Below are positions 1 to 7,507 of a stretch of 23,372 nucleotides of DNA, in pieces. The translations under genes and the position numbers were made by a program. Positions within the stretch are counted from its first letter, which is position 1. Each line of letters begins with the position of its first letter. The notes beneath the pieces were generated by a model. It was not told where the DNA came from and ran no database searches. It saw nothing but the letters and a program-made list of their open reading frames with translations. This DNA comes from JBBQVS01 sp038211295 (GTDB lineage Bacteria; Chloroflexota; Ktedonobacteria; Ktedonobacterales; Ktedonobacteraceae), in contig JBBQVS010000065.1 in NCBI GenBank assembly GCA_038211295.1, positions 1-23,372 of the forward strand, in the 5' to 3' direction.

Positions 1-137
1 AAGTATACCATGTTTTAAGCTAAAAGTCAAGCGTTGCTTAAAATATAGGTTTGCCATGTGGATACCGCCCATCACGCCCTCAAAGGGAGGGCCATTCATC
101 CCCATGACTAGAAGTCAGGGGCCTTCTGGCCCGTTAG
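1..137 (-). mobile_element. Probable left end of an IS200/IS605 (TnpB-type) element, body off the left edge
   Basis: Seen: two hairpins in tandem, one with arms 100-109/113-121 (9 bp, one bulged A, loop AGA) and one with arms 76-81/87-92 (GCCCTC/GAGGGC). They are followed on the minus strand by a strong promoter that reads off the window. Known: IS200/IS605 ends carry small subterminal hairpins, one of which is bound by the transposase, and tnpB-only derivatives have a promoter just inside the left end. Insertion follows a short target such as TTAC, and a TTTAC lies at 138-142 (minus strand). Inference: an insertion boundary near 137, with the neighbouring gene cut by it. No transposase or TnpB coding sequence lies inside the window, so the family call rests only on end structure. 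Confidence 0.45.
2..30 (-). promoter_or_regulatory. Consensus sigma-70 promoter reading leftward out of the window
   Basis: On the minus strand a -35 TTGACT (25-30) and a -10 TATACT (2-7) are separated by exactly 17 bases. Transcription would start just beyond the left edge. It lies inside the putative IS200/IS605 end and probably drives the gene of that element (inference). Confidence 0.6.
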
Positions 138-417
138 GTAAATTTGGTTCCTTTTGACCTAAAGCTTCTAATAACCAATATGAACATACAAGCACATGTT
201 TGAGCTTATGTTGTACGAGATCACATGTCTGACTCATCACTATAACATTGTATCTATACAACACCCCTGGTATATTCCGCGTTACCAATGCTTCCGGTAA
301 CTGCTCGGTAAGATCAGAAGTGTATTCAGGCATAAATATAGGAACGCCCATGATAAAGTCACCTTGTTCAAGCTCTTCTCCTTCTACTATCTCATACCAT
401 TCATCTTCATTTGCCAC
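115..417 (-). CDS. Hypothetical protein with MSQTCDL motif, probably 3'-truncated
   Basis: About 100 residues, acidic at the N-terminus, with a GEELEQGDFI stretch and a central IVMSQTCDLVQ motif followed by HVLVCSYW. An (M/I)SQTCDL motif of this kind occurs in uncharacterised proteins found sporadically in bacterial accessory regions; no biochemical role is known to me. The GTG at 415-417 is chosen because GGGAG lies 8 bases upstream (426-430); a TTG five codons earlier has no ribosome binding site. The stop codon lies inside the hairpin attributed to the IS200/IS605 end, and the last residues (PNGPEGP) look like read-in from that element, so the native C-terminus is probably missing. It is the third gene of a minus-strand cassette and begins 21 bases after the stop of the second. 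Confidence 0.55.
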   Translation of the reverse strand: MANEDEWYEIVEGEELEQGDFIMGVPIFMPEYTSDLTEQLPEALVTRNIPGVLYRYNVIVMSQTCDLVQHKLKHVLVCSYWLLEALGQKEPNLPNGPEGP

Positions 418-438
418 GTAGCATACTCCCAAATTTGC

Positions 439-831
439 TTAATCATCAGGCAGAGGATCAAGCATTGCAAGCGGTTCTCCATAACCCATATCTTGTGCCT
501 GCATCACTACTTTTTCCGTAGAAAGTGGAGGCATGTCTACCCAAACATCTTGTTTTGCGTGGAGTAACAGTTGTTGTGGCATAAGAAATGCAGTATATAC
601 TACATATGTGGCTGTGACAAGCTGCTCTTTTAGCCAATACATTGAAGCATAAACGGAACCTGTCGGACTGGTATATAGAGAATACTCATCGAAAGCCGGC
701 GCAAATTTGGTAGACATACTTGCTACATAAACTTGTGATTTCGTCAACATTTCGATTGGTCTTGAAGTCAGTGGGTATTCTGTAGGTATCTCACTATTTT
801 CTTTTTGAATGTACGCACTAGCTTTACTCAT
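439..831 (-). CDS. Hypothetical protein, middle gene of the TIGR04255 cassette
   Basis: 130 residues that I do not recognise. There is no signal peptide, no evident membrane helix and no obvious catalytic motif. The protein has many aromatic and methionine residues (for example the stretch around VYASMYWLKEQL) and an acidic tail LDPLPDD. The start at 829-831 is well supported: GAGGAGG lies 6 bases upstream, and ATGAGTAA forms an 8-base overlap with the end of the upstream TIGR04255 gene, which implies translational coupling. A start 20 codons further upstream would create a longer overlap and has no comparable binding site. Its composition is AT-richer than the core genes to the right. The context suggests it acts with the TIGR04255 protein, but its function is unknown. 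Confidence 0.7.
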   Translation of the reverse strand: MSKASAYIQKENSEIPTEYPLTSRPIEMLTKSQVYVASMSTKFAPAFDEYSLYTSPTGSVYASMYWLKEQLVTATYVVYTAFLMPQQLLLHAKQDVWVDMPPLSTEKVVMQAQDMGYGEPLAMLDPLPDD

Positions 832-1567
832 GTACTTCCTCCTCAAAAACCTCTCTATGCATTTTATCAGTAAATGCTGCATCAAATGCACTTTCTATAT
901 GGGTATGTGCAATTTCGAGCCAATTTGAAACTTCGTCAGTAGAAGAAATACTTGCGGTTGAACTAAGCATACTTAGATCCATCAAATATGCGAGTTTAGC
1001 ACCATTTTCAGGAATGATTGTCCCAAAAACTATTCTAAGAATACTGTGTAAAGAGTCATATGGCACGTCTACGTTCAGGAGAAATGTTGGAAAAACTTGT
1101 GGTATTGGATGAGGAACTTGTGGAAAAACACGAAAGTATTCCTCCAACTCAATTTCAGCATAAGGAAATACTACTCGATTTATATAACGCAAAGTGGCAT
1201 TAACAACATGCTCTGGATGGGCAATTTTGTAATATACGAGAAGATATTTCACTATGAGAGCTTTGAAATTCTCCCATCCATCATAGGGTCGTAGTTGGTG
1301 AATCGTCAGGTTGTCAGAACCGATCTGCAAAACTGCTGCTCCATCTGCACTAATGAATTGCATTTTTAGCTGCGATTGCTGAACAACTTTCCCCTCGTTC
1401 GGATCAACTCGCGTCTCAACAACGTTTATTTGATTTTTATTTGGGAAAGTATCTTGTATTTGCTCATAAAAGAGTCCTGGAATAGTCCAGTCCCATTGCT
1501 GAGAGCTTGAAAATCGGAAATCACATACTGCTTCAAGAAGTGGAGGTTTTTTATAAGTTCTTGCCAC
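824..1567 (-). CDS. TIGR04255 family protein
   Basis: 247 residues, matching the usual length of about 250 for the sporadically distributed TIGR04255 family. The N-terminal PPLLEAVCDFRF (residues 8-19) is the hallmark segment. The middle holds NATLRYINRVVFPYAEIELEEYF, written here only as the region near residues 122-144, and then a beta-rich C-terminal half. The molecular role of the family is unknown; members occur patchily across phyla, as expected for horizontally moved accessory genes. The start is GTG (1565-1567) with GGAG about 9 bases upstream. It leads a three-gene minus-strand cassette and overlaps the next gene by 8 bases. A TATAAT box sits 40-50 bases upstream inside a palindrome, so local autoregulation is possible. 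Confidence 0.75.
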   Translation of the reverse strand: MARTYKKPPLLEAVCDFRFSSSQQWDWTIPGLFYEQIQDTFPNKNQINVVETRVDPNEGKVVQQSQLKMQFISADGAAVLQIGSDNLTIHQLRPYDGWENFKALIVKYLLVYYKIAHPEHVVNATLRYINRVVFPYAEIELEEYFRVFPQVPHPIPQVFPTFLLNVDVPYDSLHSILRIVFGTIIPENGAKLAYLMDLSMLSSTASISSTDEVSNWLEIAHTHIESAFDAAFTDKMHREVFEEEVHE

Positions 1568-1603
1568 GCGTGTTTACTCCAATTCTTATATTCCAAGATT
1601 TTC

Positions 1604-1619
1604 ATGCTTATTATAGCAT
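1604..1619 (-). promoter_or_regulatory. -10 box of the TIGR04255 cassette inside a palindrome
   Basis: A perfect minus-strand TATAAT (1610-1615) is flanked by ATGCT/AGCAT arms (1604-1608 and 1615-1619). The -35 region is poor. A palindrome across the -10 suggests a repressor site or an activator-dependent promoter; this is inference. Confidence 0.4.
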
Positions 1620-1673
1620 AAAGCAGTGCTACCACGTTCTTTAAACTATCGGTTTACTTGCCATTTCCCTACA

Positions 1674-1701
1674 GCAGGGAGACCTAGCACACTCTCCCTG
1701 C
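1674..1701. terminator. Inverted repeat downstream of the spermidine-synthase-like gene
   Basis: Perfect 9-bp arms GCAGGGAGA (1674-1682) and TCTCCCTGC (1693-1701) with a 10-base loop, 15 bases beyond the stop codon of the minus-strand gene. No U-tract follows on the minus strand. It probably marks the 3' end of that transcript and insulates the accessory cassette. Confidence 0.5.
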
Positions 1702-1715
1702 CTCACGTTTGTCGT

Positions 1716-3398
1716 TTATTCTTTCCCGCTCTGGGCCACGTTTAGAATGATCGAGTCGATCAATTGCTCGACGGGGGCATGGTCGTCGGTGAAGACGGCA
1801 TTGGCGTTGTGCTCCTCACGGATATTGCCATAGGTTATGCTGGTATTCATGACGGTCTGTAACGGTGCGTTGGTCATCAGGGCTGTGTTCTTCTGGAAAT
1901 TGTCGAGCGTAGTAGGTGCGTTTGTACCAATGATGATGCTATTGGAGAAACGCGCGGTATCGATAATGTAGACATTGGAAAAGACGGAGCGCATCGTCTG
2001 TGAGAGCGCGTTGACCAGGCGAAAATCGGTTGAGGTTCGGCCCGCGTTGATTACCGCGACTCCTGTTGGCGTAAGATGATTCTTCACTTCGTGAAAGAAT
2101 TCGTTGGTCGTCAACTGGAAGGGAACATAGGGCTGCTGATAGGCGTCGATGCCGACGACATCGTACTTCTGTGAGGTGGTCTGCATAAAGTAACGACCAT
2201 CTTGCACGGTAACATGCAGATTCGGCTCGTTCATCGCGAAGTATTTACGTCCCATATTGACAATTTCGCTATCAAGCTCTACGCCATCAATCGAGACATC
2301 GGAACCATAAACGCTGGTAAATTCGTGCGGAATGGTGCCGGCACCAAGCCCAATCACACAAACCTTCTTGACTTGCTGTGGCAAAAAGGGCGGCTTGTTG
2401 AAGTATGGCGCGACCATGAAGTAGTCCCAGGGACCAGAAGTGAGCAGTTGGTCGGGGTTATAGATCGAGTGAATTGCTAGCCCCTCGTTGAGAACAAGCT
2501 GCATTTCACGTCCCACACGCACAACTTGAATGTAGTTGTAGGCCGACTCTTTTTCCGAGACTAGCACGCCGCCGTTACCGCTTCCACTTGGAGGCTTGAT
2601 CGGCCCTTGAATGCCGAACAGCGTTAGCCCCAGTGGAATGAGCAGCAGAAGCGAGAGCAGGCTTTTGCTGCCATTGGACTTTCTCGCGGGCGATTTTGAG
2701 TCGTCAAGGCCGCCAGCACGCGTTGGCCTTTGTGAACTGATAAATCCGACCAGGGAGACAAGCAACAGGGCAATGGCGGTTGTGAAGAATGTCATGTACG
2801 TCCCAAAATAGGGGATAAGGACAAACACGGGGAAGAACGTACCAAAGATGCTGCCAATCGTTGAGATGGCGTAGAGTTGACCGGCGGTACGTCCTGAACG
2901 CACAATCTGCGACGTTGAAAGACGAATTGCGAACGGGGAGACGCACCCAAGCAAAATCATCGGAATTGCGAAGAGCAGAATAACCGAAACCAGCGAACCA
3001 TAAAAGACGCCAATAGAATAGGTAGAAAAGGCCGATTGTGACCAGGAGAGAATCGGGCGGGACAGCACCGGAATCAGGCTTGTCATGAGGGCCGAGACCG
3101 CCGTTAAACCATACAACACGACGGGACGGGGATAGCGGTCAGCGAGGCGTCCACCGACGTAATAGCCAATTGTCAGATAGAGCAGAATAAGCCCAATCAG
3201 ATTTGCCCAGACGAAGAGCGACGTTCCAAAGTAGGGGGCGAGCAGGCGTGAGGCCGCAAACTCAACCGAGAGCGAGGCCGCACCCGCGACCAGAACCAGG
3301 ACAATCAACCAGACACCTTGAAAGCTGCGATGTGGAGACGCAACCACCGCCTTTTCTGCTACCGAAGCATTCCGGGGGCTGGGAGTAGTAGTGGACAT
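1716..3398 (-). CDS. Fused MFS-like membrane domain / spermidine-synthase-like protein
   Basis: 560 residues. Residues about 28-222 contain around six hydrophobic helices resembling half of an MFS transporter, with GGRLADRYP (82-90) as the typical loop after helix 2. Another short hydrophobic segment lies at 246-263. The C-terminal half (about 280-560) is a Rossmann methyltransferase fold of the spermidine synthase type: GLGAG at 350-354, the ribose-binding acidic end VELD at 373-376, QDGR at 399-402 and IDAY at 417-420, the place of the catalytic aspartates in polyamine synthases. Such fusions are common in Chloroflexota and other phyla; whether they make polyamines or an altered product is not established. 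The start ATG at 3396-3398 has only a weak GAG about 7 bases upstream. The gene stands alone, with an inverted repeat on each side. Confidence 0.85.
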   Translation of the reverse strand: MSTTTPSPRNASVAEKAVVASPHRSFQGVWLIVLVLVAGAASLSVEFAASRLLAPYFGTSLFVWANLIGLILLYLTIGYYVGGRLADRYPRPVVLYGLTAVSALMTSLIPVLSRPILSWSQSAFSTYSIGVFYGSLVSVILLFAIPMILLGCVSPFAIRLSTSQIVRSGRTAGQLYAISTIGSIFGTFFPVFVLIPYFGTYMTFFTTAIALLLVSLVGFISSQRPTRAGGLDDSKSPARKSNGSKSLLSLLLLIPLGLTLFGIQGPIKPPSGSGNGGVLVSEKESAYNYIQVVRVGREMQLVLNEGLAIHSIYNPDQLLTSGPWDYFMVAPYFNKPPFLPQQVKKVCVIGLGAGTIPHEFTSVYGSDVSIDGVELDSEIVNMGRKYFAMNEPNLHVTVQDGRYFMQTTSQKYDVVGIDAYQQPYVPFQLTTNEFFHEVKNHLTPTGVAVINAGRTSTDFRLVNALSQTMRSVFSNVYIIDTARFSNSIIIGTNAPTTLDNFQKNTALMTNAPLQTVMNTSITYGNIREEHNANAVFTDDHAPVEQLIDSIILNVAQSGKE

Positions 3399-3466
3399 AA
3401 AAAAGACTCGCTTTCCATTGTTGACATGTTGCTATGCTGAGACAGTTCGTTCCTCTTGCCATTGTC

Positions 3467-3495
3467 GCATATCTCGCGCCAGAATGCGAGATGTG
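3467..3495. promoter_or_regulatory. Inverted repeat between the NTPase gene and the spermidine-synthase-like gene
   Basis: Arms 3468-3477 and 3486-3495 (CATATCTCGC / GCGAGATGTG) pair over 10 bp with one G-T, with an 8-base loop. A minus-strand TTGACA (3495-3500) overlaps its edge, but no convincing -10 lies 16-18 bases away. It could be an operator for the downstream gene or a terminator of the NTPase gene, whose stop lies 13 bases upstream. The two roles cannot be separated by eye. Confidence 0.4.
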
Positions 3496-3507
3496 TCAAA
3501 CAGAACG

Positions 3508-5586
3508 CTATACAGGGAGTGCGATAAGATAGGAGAATATCTGCTGCTGCACAAGTAGCGCGGACTTACACAGACTGGCATAGGCGTTCGCGCCCATGTG
3601 TTGCTCAACGGCAATGAGAAAGCGTTCGAGGAGCGCAACACCAGAGTCAAAGAGAGCCTGACGTAACTGAAGAGCAGCAAGCAGAACCGCCATCCCTTCG
3701 CGCGGTTGCCCTTGCTCATAGAGCAGCATTCCCAGATTGGTAAGAATTGTTCCTTTATCGTGCTGAGCCGATAATTTATAGGTTAGACGCAGGGCCTGAA
3801 CGTAGCAACTCAACGCCGGCCCATATTTTTTTAGCGTGTGGTAGAGCAAGCCCAGATTGTGAAGCGCGATACACTGAAGCTGAATCGCCTGTTCGTTTCC
3901 GGCCTCCACCTGTTGGCGACAAAGCAGGATGATCTGCTCAAAGTTGTAGTGCGCCTGCTCCCACTCGCCACGCATACGGCATAGCTCACCCTGATTTGTT
4001 AGTGTGACCGCTTGCCCGTAACTATCGTTTGTCTCCTGGTGAATCACCAGAGCTTGCTCAAAATAGGTCTTACACTGCTGACACTCGCCAACGCGCCCGT
4101 ACAACATCGCGAGTTGGCTTGTTACACGGCCTTCGTCACGTCGAGTTAGCACCCCAAATGGGGGCAACAATGCCGTATACATACCAATCAACACATTCCA
4201 CATTCCCCAGCGTACAAGACTCTCATGCAGCCCTTCTTTGAAAAGCAGATTACACGCTTGTTGCCAGTGCCATCCCAGAGACATGTGGCGAATGGTTGAG
4301 ATAAGCGGCTCAACGTCGCGCACCTGCTTGCGCTGCTCCTTTGGAGGACACGATTGTACTGCCAGCAAATAATAATAGCGTGCGACCTGCATGTGTGCAC
4401 CTGCCAGCGCGACCTGTTGTGCCTCTGCCGCACTCTCCGCACTATTGAGTCGCCCACTCACACCAATTGTAGCATTGCCTGCCTCATGCGCGAACGGTTC
4501 GCCTTCAAGATAATGCTCCTGCACAAATTTGCGAATCATAGGATGAAGAGAGCAAAAGATTGTTTGTGCGCTATCGCGTACTGTTTGAACGAGCGAAAGA
4601 TGACTTAGTATCTGTAACTCACGCTCGATAATTGTACGAAACTGTGTTACATTAGGAGATGTGAGCGCGGCCTCGTCAGCAATGACGGTCAGAACAGCCT
4701 GTGCTGGCACAGGTTCGCTAAAGAGACTCAGGACGCGCAAAATCTGTTGGTGGGCCGGGCCGAGGTGTCTATATAGCATATCAATGATGTTCAATGTAAC
4801 CTCACCGCTCCACAGAGCCTGATATTCGGGTGCGAGCGAGAGATACCCCGGCGCGATGCCGCTTACCTCAACGAGCGAACTGAAAAGCAACAACGCGAAT
4901 ACATGCCCACTACATCGTTGCCAGACCAGTGATAACTCTTCCGGCGTTCCCTTGACGCCGCGCTGGTGTAGCAGTGCCACACCTTCGGGGATGCTGATGC
5001 GCGAGACAAGGTACGAGCGCATCCGCGTCTTTTCCATCGTGCGTGCGTCAAAGGGTGCGCTGTAACTTGTAAGCAAAATGCGACTAGAACCAAGATTAGA
5101 TTGCAAAAATTGTAAAAAAAGCGGTAAGCCGCCACGTCCAGCCACACCCTGACTTGTCTCCGGGTACAGTAGCGACTCGAATTGATCGAGAACAATCAAT
5201 GCATTCTCTTGCTCACGTTGCAACGAACGCAACAGAAGCGCGATCTGCTCTTCTGGCTTGAGCAGAAAAAGATCAGGTTCTTGCACATCGATACCATGTA
5301 AGATTGCAGCGATGAGATCGGGCAACGTTGTATAGCTATTGAGGCTCAACCATACAAGATAGCGCGGTGCAGGCATACCCGCCTGTTTCGCCAGCAGCAA
5401 GCGATGATAGATGAGCGCGGCTAATATTGATTTGCCGACACCAGGGTTGCCGACAAGCATCACTACGCACGTCTGAGCACTGGTCAGCATTCGCTGTATG
5501 GCACTCACATCGTCGGCTCGCTGCATGGTCACAGTGGCATCCACCATCGGCGGCGTTGTGTGGACTCCAAAGGTAAAGGACTGCAT
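3508..5586 (-). CDS. STAND/NB-ARC-like P-loop NTPase with C-terminal TPR repeats
   Basis: 692 residues. A nucleotide-binding domain starts almost at the N-terminus: Walker A GNPGVGKS (46-53), Walker B ALIVLDQFES (129-138), and a sensor-like SRILLTSY (168-175). A helical, winged-helix-like region follows to about 370. From about 475 to 640 there are at least four TPR-type repeats (for example LTNQGELCRMRGEWEQA and LHNLGLLYHTLKKYGPA). This is the layout of signal-transduction ATPases with numerous domains, in which TPRs sense a ligand and nucleotide drives oligomerisation. Unusually, there is no DNA-binding or enzymatic effector domain before the P-loop, so any effector would be a separate protein. 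The start is supported by GGGGAG 8 bases upstream. Ktedonobacteria encode many such proteins; the specific role is unknown. Confidence 0.8.
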   Translation of the reverse strand: MQSFTFGVHTTPPMVDATVTMQRADDVSAIQRMLTSAQTCVVMLVGNPGVGKSILAALIYHRLLLAKQAGMPAPRYLVWLSLNSYTTLPDLIAAILHGIDVQEPDLFLLKPEEQIALLLRSLQREQENALIVLDQFESLLYPETSQGVAGRGGLPLFLQFLQSNLGSSRILLTSYSAPFDARTMEKTRMRSYLVSRISIPEGVALLHQRGVKGTPEELSLVWQRCSGHVFALLLFSSLVEVSGIAPGYLSLAPEYQALWSGEVTLNIIDMLYRHLGPAHQQILRVLSLFSEPVPAQAVLTVIADEAALTSPNVTQFRTIIERELQILSHLSLVQTVRDSAQTIFCSLHPMIRKFVQEHYLEGEPFAHEAGNATIGVSGRLNSAESAAEAQQVALAGAHMQVARYYYLLAVQSCPPKEQRKQVRDVEPLISTIRHMSLGWHWQQACNLLFKEGLHESLVRWGMWNVLIGMYTALLPPFGVLTRRDEGRVTSQLAMLYGRVGECQQCKTYFEQALVIHQETNDSYGQAVTLTNQGELCRMRGEWEQAHYNFEQIILLCRQQVEAGNEQAIQLQCIALHNLGLLYHTLKKYGPALSCYVQALRLTYKLSAQHDKGTILTNLGMLLYEQGQPREGMAVLLAALQLRQALFDSGVALLERFLIAVEQHMGANAYASLCKSALLVQQQIFSYLIALPV

Positions 5587-5657
5587 TCAACTCGCTCCCC
5601 ACTTTCTTGTATGTCTATGTAGCAACGTTTCTAGCACTACTATTGATATGCCAGTGA

Positions 5658-5670
5658 ATGCTACTAGCAT
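5658..5670. promoter_or_regulatory. Short palindrome upstream of the NTPase gene
   Basis: ATGCTA-C-TAGCAT, perfect 6+1+6, lies about 75 bases before the NTPase start in the divergent spacer 5587-5840. The rest of that side of the spacer shows no clear minus-strand promoter. It may be an operator. Confidence 0.25.
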
Positions 5671-5699
5671 AAATGGGCTATAGGAGTATCATTAAAACC

Positions 5700-5728
5700 T
5701 TGACAGAATAGAATTTTTGTTCTATACT
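5700..5728 (+). promoter_or_regulatory. Near-consensus sigma-70 promoter for the DUF7007-like gene
   Basis: TTGACA (5700-5705), a 17-base spacer and TATACT (5723-5728), leaving a 5' untranslated region of roughly 105 bases before 5841. An inverted repeat ATAGAA/TTCTAT (5708-5713/5720-5725) covers the spacer and the edge of the -10, a plausible repressor site. Confidence 0.7.
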
Positions 5729-5840
5729 TCCCTTATACCGCAAAAAAGACTCTCTTGTATAGGACATTTCTGCTATTGTAGGCGAGAAAAAGAATGTATG
5801 CTTGTATACTTGCAGAGTAGGAAAAAAGTAGGAGCGATAC

Positions 5841-6221
5841 ATGCACGAAGGAATGCAAACCCCTTGGGGCGTCGCACACACAGTTCACATTCTTGCTGAA
5901 CACATAGTGTTGACGGAGACATGCGAACATGGCGGACTCTTGATCGAACGAACACAGGCGAATACGCTGCTGAGTCCCCAGGCAGTACGGCTTGGAAAGC
6001 TCTGGAACTCATTTCTTGCCTTCGAGCAAGGCGACGCAATGCAGGTTGTTTTTTATGAACACCCCGAACTCTATCCCTGGGCAGAAGAAGACCTGATTCA
6101 GGAACTCGCCGAAGCAAGCCTGCGTGCCACATATCCCGAATATTTTGCGGTGCCAGCAGTGGAGACAGAGCAATTCTTTCATGCTATGCAAGGACAGTCT
6201 GAGGAAGCTGTTGCCATCTGA
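5841..6221 (+). CDS. DUF7007-like small protein
   Basis: 126 residues. The N-terminal TPWGVAHT (7-14) and ETCEHGGLLIE (26-36) resemble the PWG and THGG signatures of DUF7007-type proteins, small domains of unknown function often found in mobile or conjugative regions. The rest is acidic and aromatic (YEHPELYPWAEEDL, about 72-85). No signal peptide or membrane segment is seen. The ATG at 5841 has GGAG 7 bases upstream. The gene has its own strong promoter, and its last 38 bases overlap the end of the convergent nuclease gene, so transcripts of the two are partly antisense. An unrelated protein that merely shares the HGG motif cannot be excluded. Confidence 0.6.
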   Translation: MHEGMQTPWGVAHTVHILAEHIVLTETCEHGGLLIERTQANTLLSPQAVRLGKLWNSFLAFEQGDAMQVVFYEHPELYPWAEEDLIQELAEASLRATYPEYFAVPAVETEQFFHAMQGQSEEAVAI

Positions 6222-7386
6222 TAGTCGTTTTGAAACGCTCGAAGGCAGCTTTCGCTAACAGGTAACACTCTTTCGCCGGAAGGAGTGTTTCGCCCACCTG
6301 CACCTGAATAGCGTGTTCTGGCATCTCTGTGAGGGGAGCCGTTCGCCGACAATCATGCTCCGGTGCCTGCAACATATACCCGCTTTTCATGGACCAGTCA
6401 AGATAAAACAGGCACTCAATCAGTGCCAGCAGTGCCTCTTTCTGATCGCTGGTGAGTAGTTGATACTGACTACCGTCATGGAAGTTATACAGGATCAGCT
6501 CTAGTGGTTGCTGCACCATCATCGGAATCTCTTGCATCATCCCCTTCTGCCTTCTCACGCATTCCTCTGTGTCCCACAGCGTCTGGAACGCGAGCCAGTA
6601 GATCATCAACTGCATGGCGTGTACCTCGGTTGGTTGCAAAAGTGGTTGATATTCCGACTCTCCTGCCTCTCCATCTTCTTTTTGCTTCCACCCCAGGCTT
6701 TTTTTGAACTCCACAATCGCGGGCGTGCCTCTGGAAAATGTGTTTGTTCTTCCACTTCGTAGGCGTATCTGGTCAAGCTCGCCAATCAAACCAACATGAC
6801 CGCCGCGCCCCGGATGTTCTGTAAAGGTGTTGCGTGTCGAAGAAAGCTTGAGTTGGAAGCGTTCGGCTACCCCGAAGACCGCCGTTTCTGTTGTGGCGAG
6901 TTCGCGCTGATACCGTAGCATTGGCTCAATCAACGTGTTGGAAAGCGTCCGAGCATCATATTGTAAGTCGCTTAGCGTCAGCGCAAGGGCGATCTTTCCT
7001 TCTTGCAAAAGAATAGCGTGCAGGTCGCGCCGAATAAAACGAACAAGTTGATCGGGTTCAGCAAGGAAAAGTGCTTGCTTTTCTTGTGGTAGTGAACCGT
7101 TGGTGGTGTGGAGAAGGTTTATCAACGTGTGTAAGAGTGTGCCAATGGCACGTGCGTCGGGAAGACCGGGGCCGAAGAGTGAAGGTTGTTGCACAGTGGG
7201 ATACTGAGCCAACTCTTTCGCGGCACGCTTCCGCTTGCGCATGATAGTACACCATGGACACTCAAGATACGAAGCAAGAGTTGAATAGCTCACTGCGCGG
7301 AGCACAAAGGGATTACGCACGCGCTGTATCTTGAAAAGATGTTCGTAATTGAGATACAGTGAGTGCGAAAGTTTCTGTGTTGCCAC
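6184..7386 (-). CDS. PD-(D/E)XK superfamily nuclease (RecB-like)
   Basis: 400 residues with RecB/AddB/Cas4-type core motifs in order: GTLLH (82-86, the conserved His motif), GELDQI (202-207, motif II Asp 205), VEFKK (225-229, the E-x-K motif with Glu 226 and Lys 228) and QLMIYWL (259-265, the Q-x-x-x-Y motif). Such stand-alone domains cut DNA in repair, recombination or defence. LECPWC (41-46) and HDC near the C-terminus recall the iron-sulfur cysteines of AddB/Cas4, but the full four-cysteine set is not visible. The start is GTG (7384-7386) with a poor binding site, so a start somewhat downstream is possible. A consensus promoter lies 120 bases upstream. There is no helicase or Cas gene nearby, so the partner is unknown. 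Confidence 0.8.
   Translation of the reverse strand: MATQKLSHSLYLNYEHLFKIQRVRNPFVLRAVSYSTLASYLECPWCTIMRKRKRAAKELAQYPTVQQPSLFGPGLPDARAIGTLLHTLINLLHTTNGSLPQEKQALFLAEPDQLVRFIRRDLHAILLQEGKIALALTLSDLQYDARTLSNTLIEPMLRYQRELATTETAVFGVAERFQLKLSSTRNTFTEHPGRGGHVGLIGELDQIRLRSGRTNTFSRGTPAIVEFKKSLGWKQKEDGEAGESEYQPLLQPTEVHAMQLMIYWLAFQTLWDTEECVRRQKGMMQEIPMMVQQPLELILYNFHDGSQYQLLTSDQKEALLALIECLFYLDWSMKSGYMLQAPEHDCRRTAPLTEMPEHAIQVQVGETLLPAKECYLLAKAAFERFKTTIRWQQLPQTVLA
6259..6300 (+). terminator. Terminator-like hairpin for the DUF7007-like gene, inside the nuclease coding sequence
   Basis: Arms 6264-6274 and 6279-6289 form an 11-bp stem with a GCCG loop. Its only imperfect pair (6271/6282) is U-G on the plus strand but A-C on the minus strand, so it folds best in the plus-strand transcript. 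An outer CAGGT/ACCTG pair (6259-6263/6296-6300) encloses it. It begins about 40 bases after the plus-strand stop. Confidence 0.5.
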
Positions 7387-7507
7387 CTGTTCACTATGTA
7401 AAACTCGAAAGACGCTGATTGGACGGCCTCGTTTCTCAGTCTGGAAAGAGTGAGTTACGGAATGAAACTTCTTACGACATGAGACTTAGATTCTATTCCC
7501 TTATTTA

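Noticed and set aside
6184..7386. Cas4 or AddB iron-sulfur nuclease
   Set aside because: There are no CRISPR repeats, cas genes or helicase nearby, and the four-cysteine cluster is incomplete.
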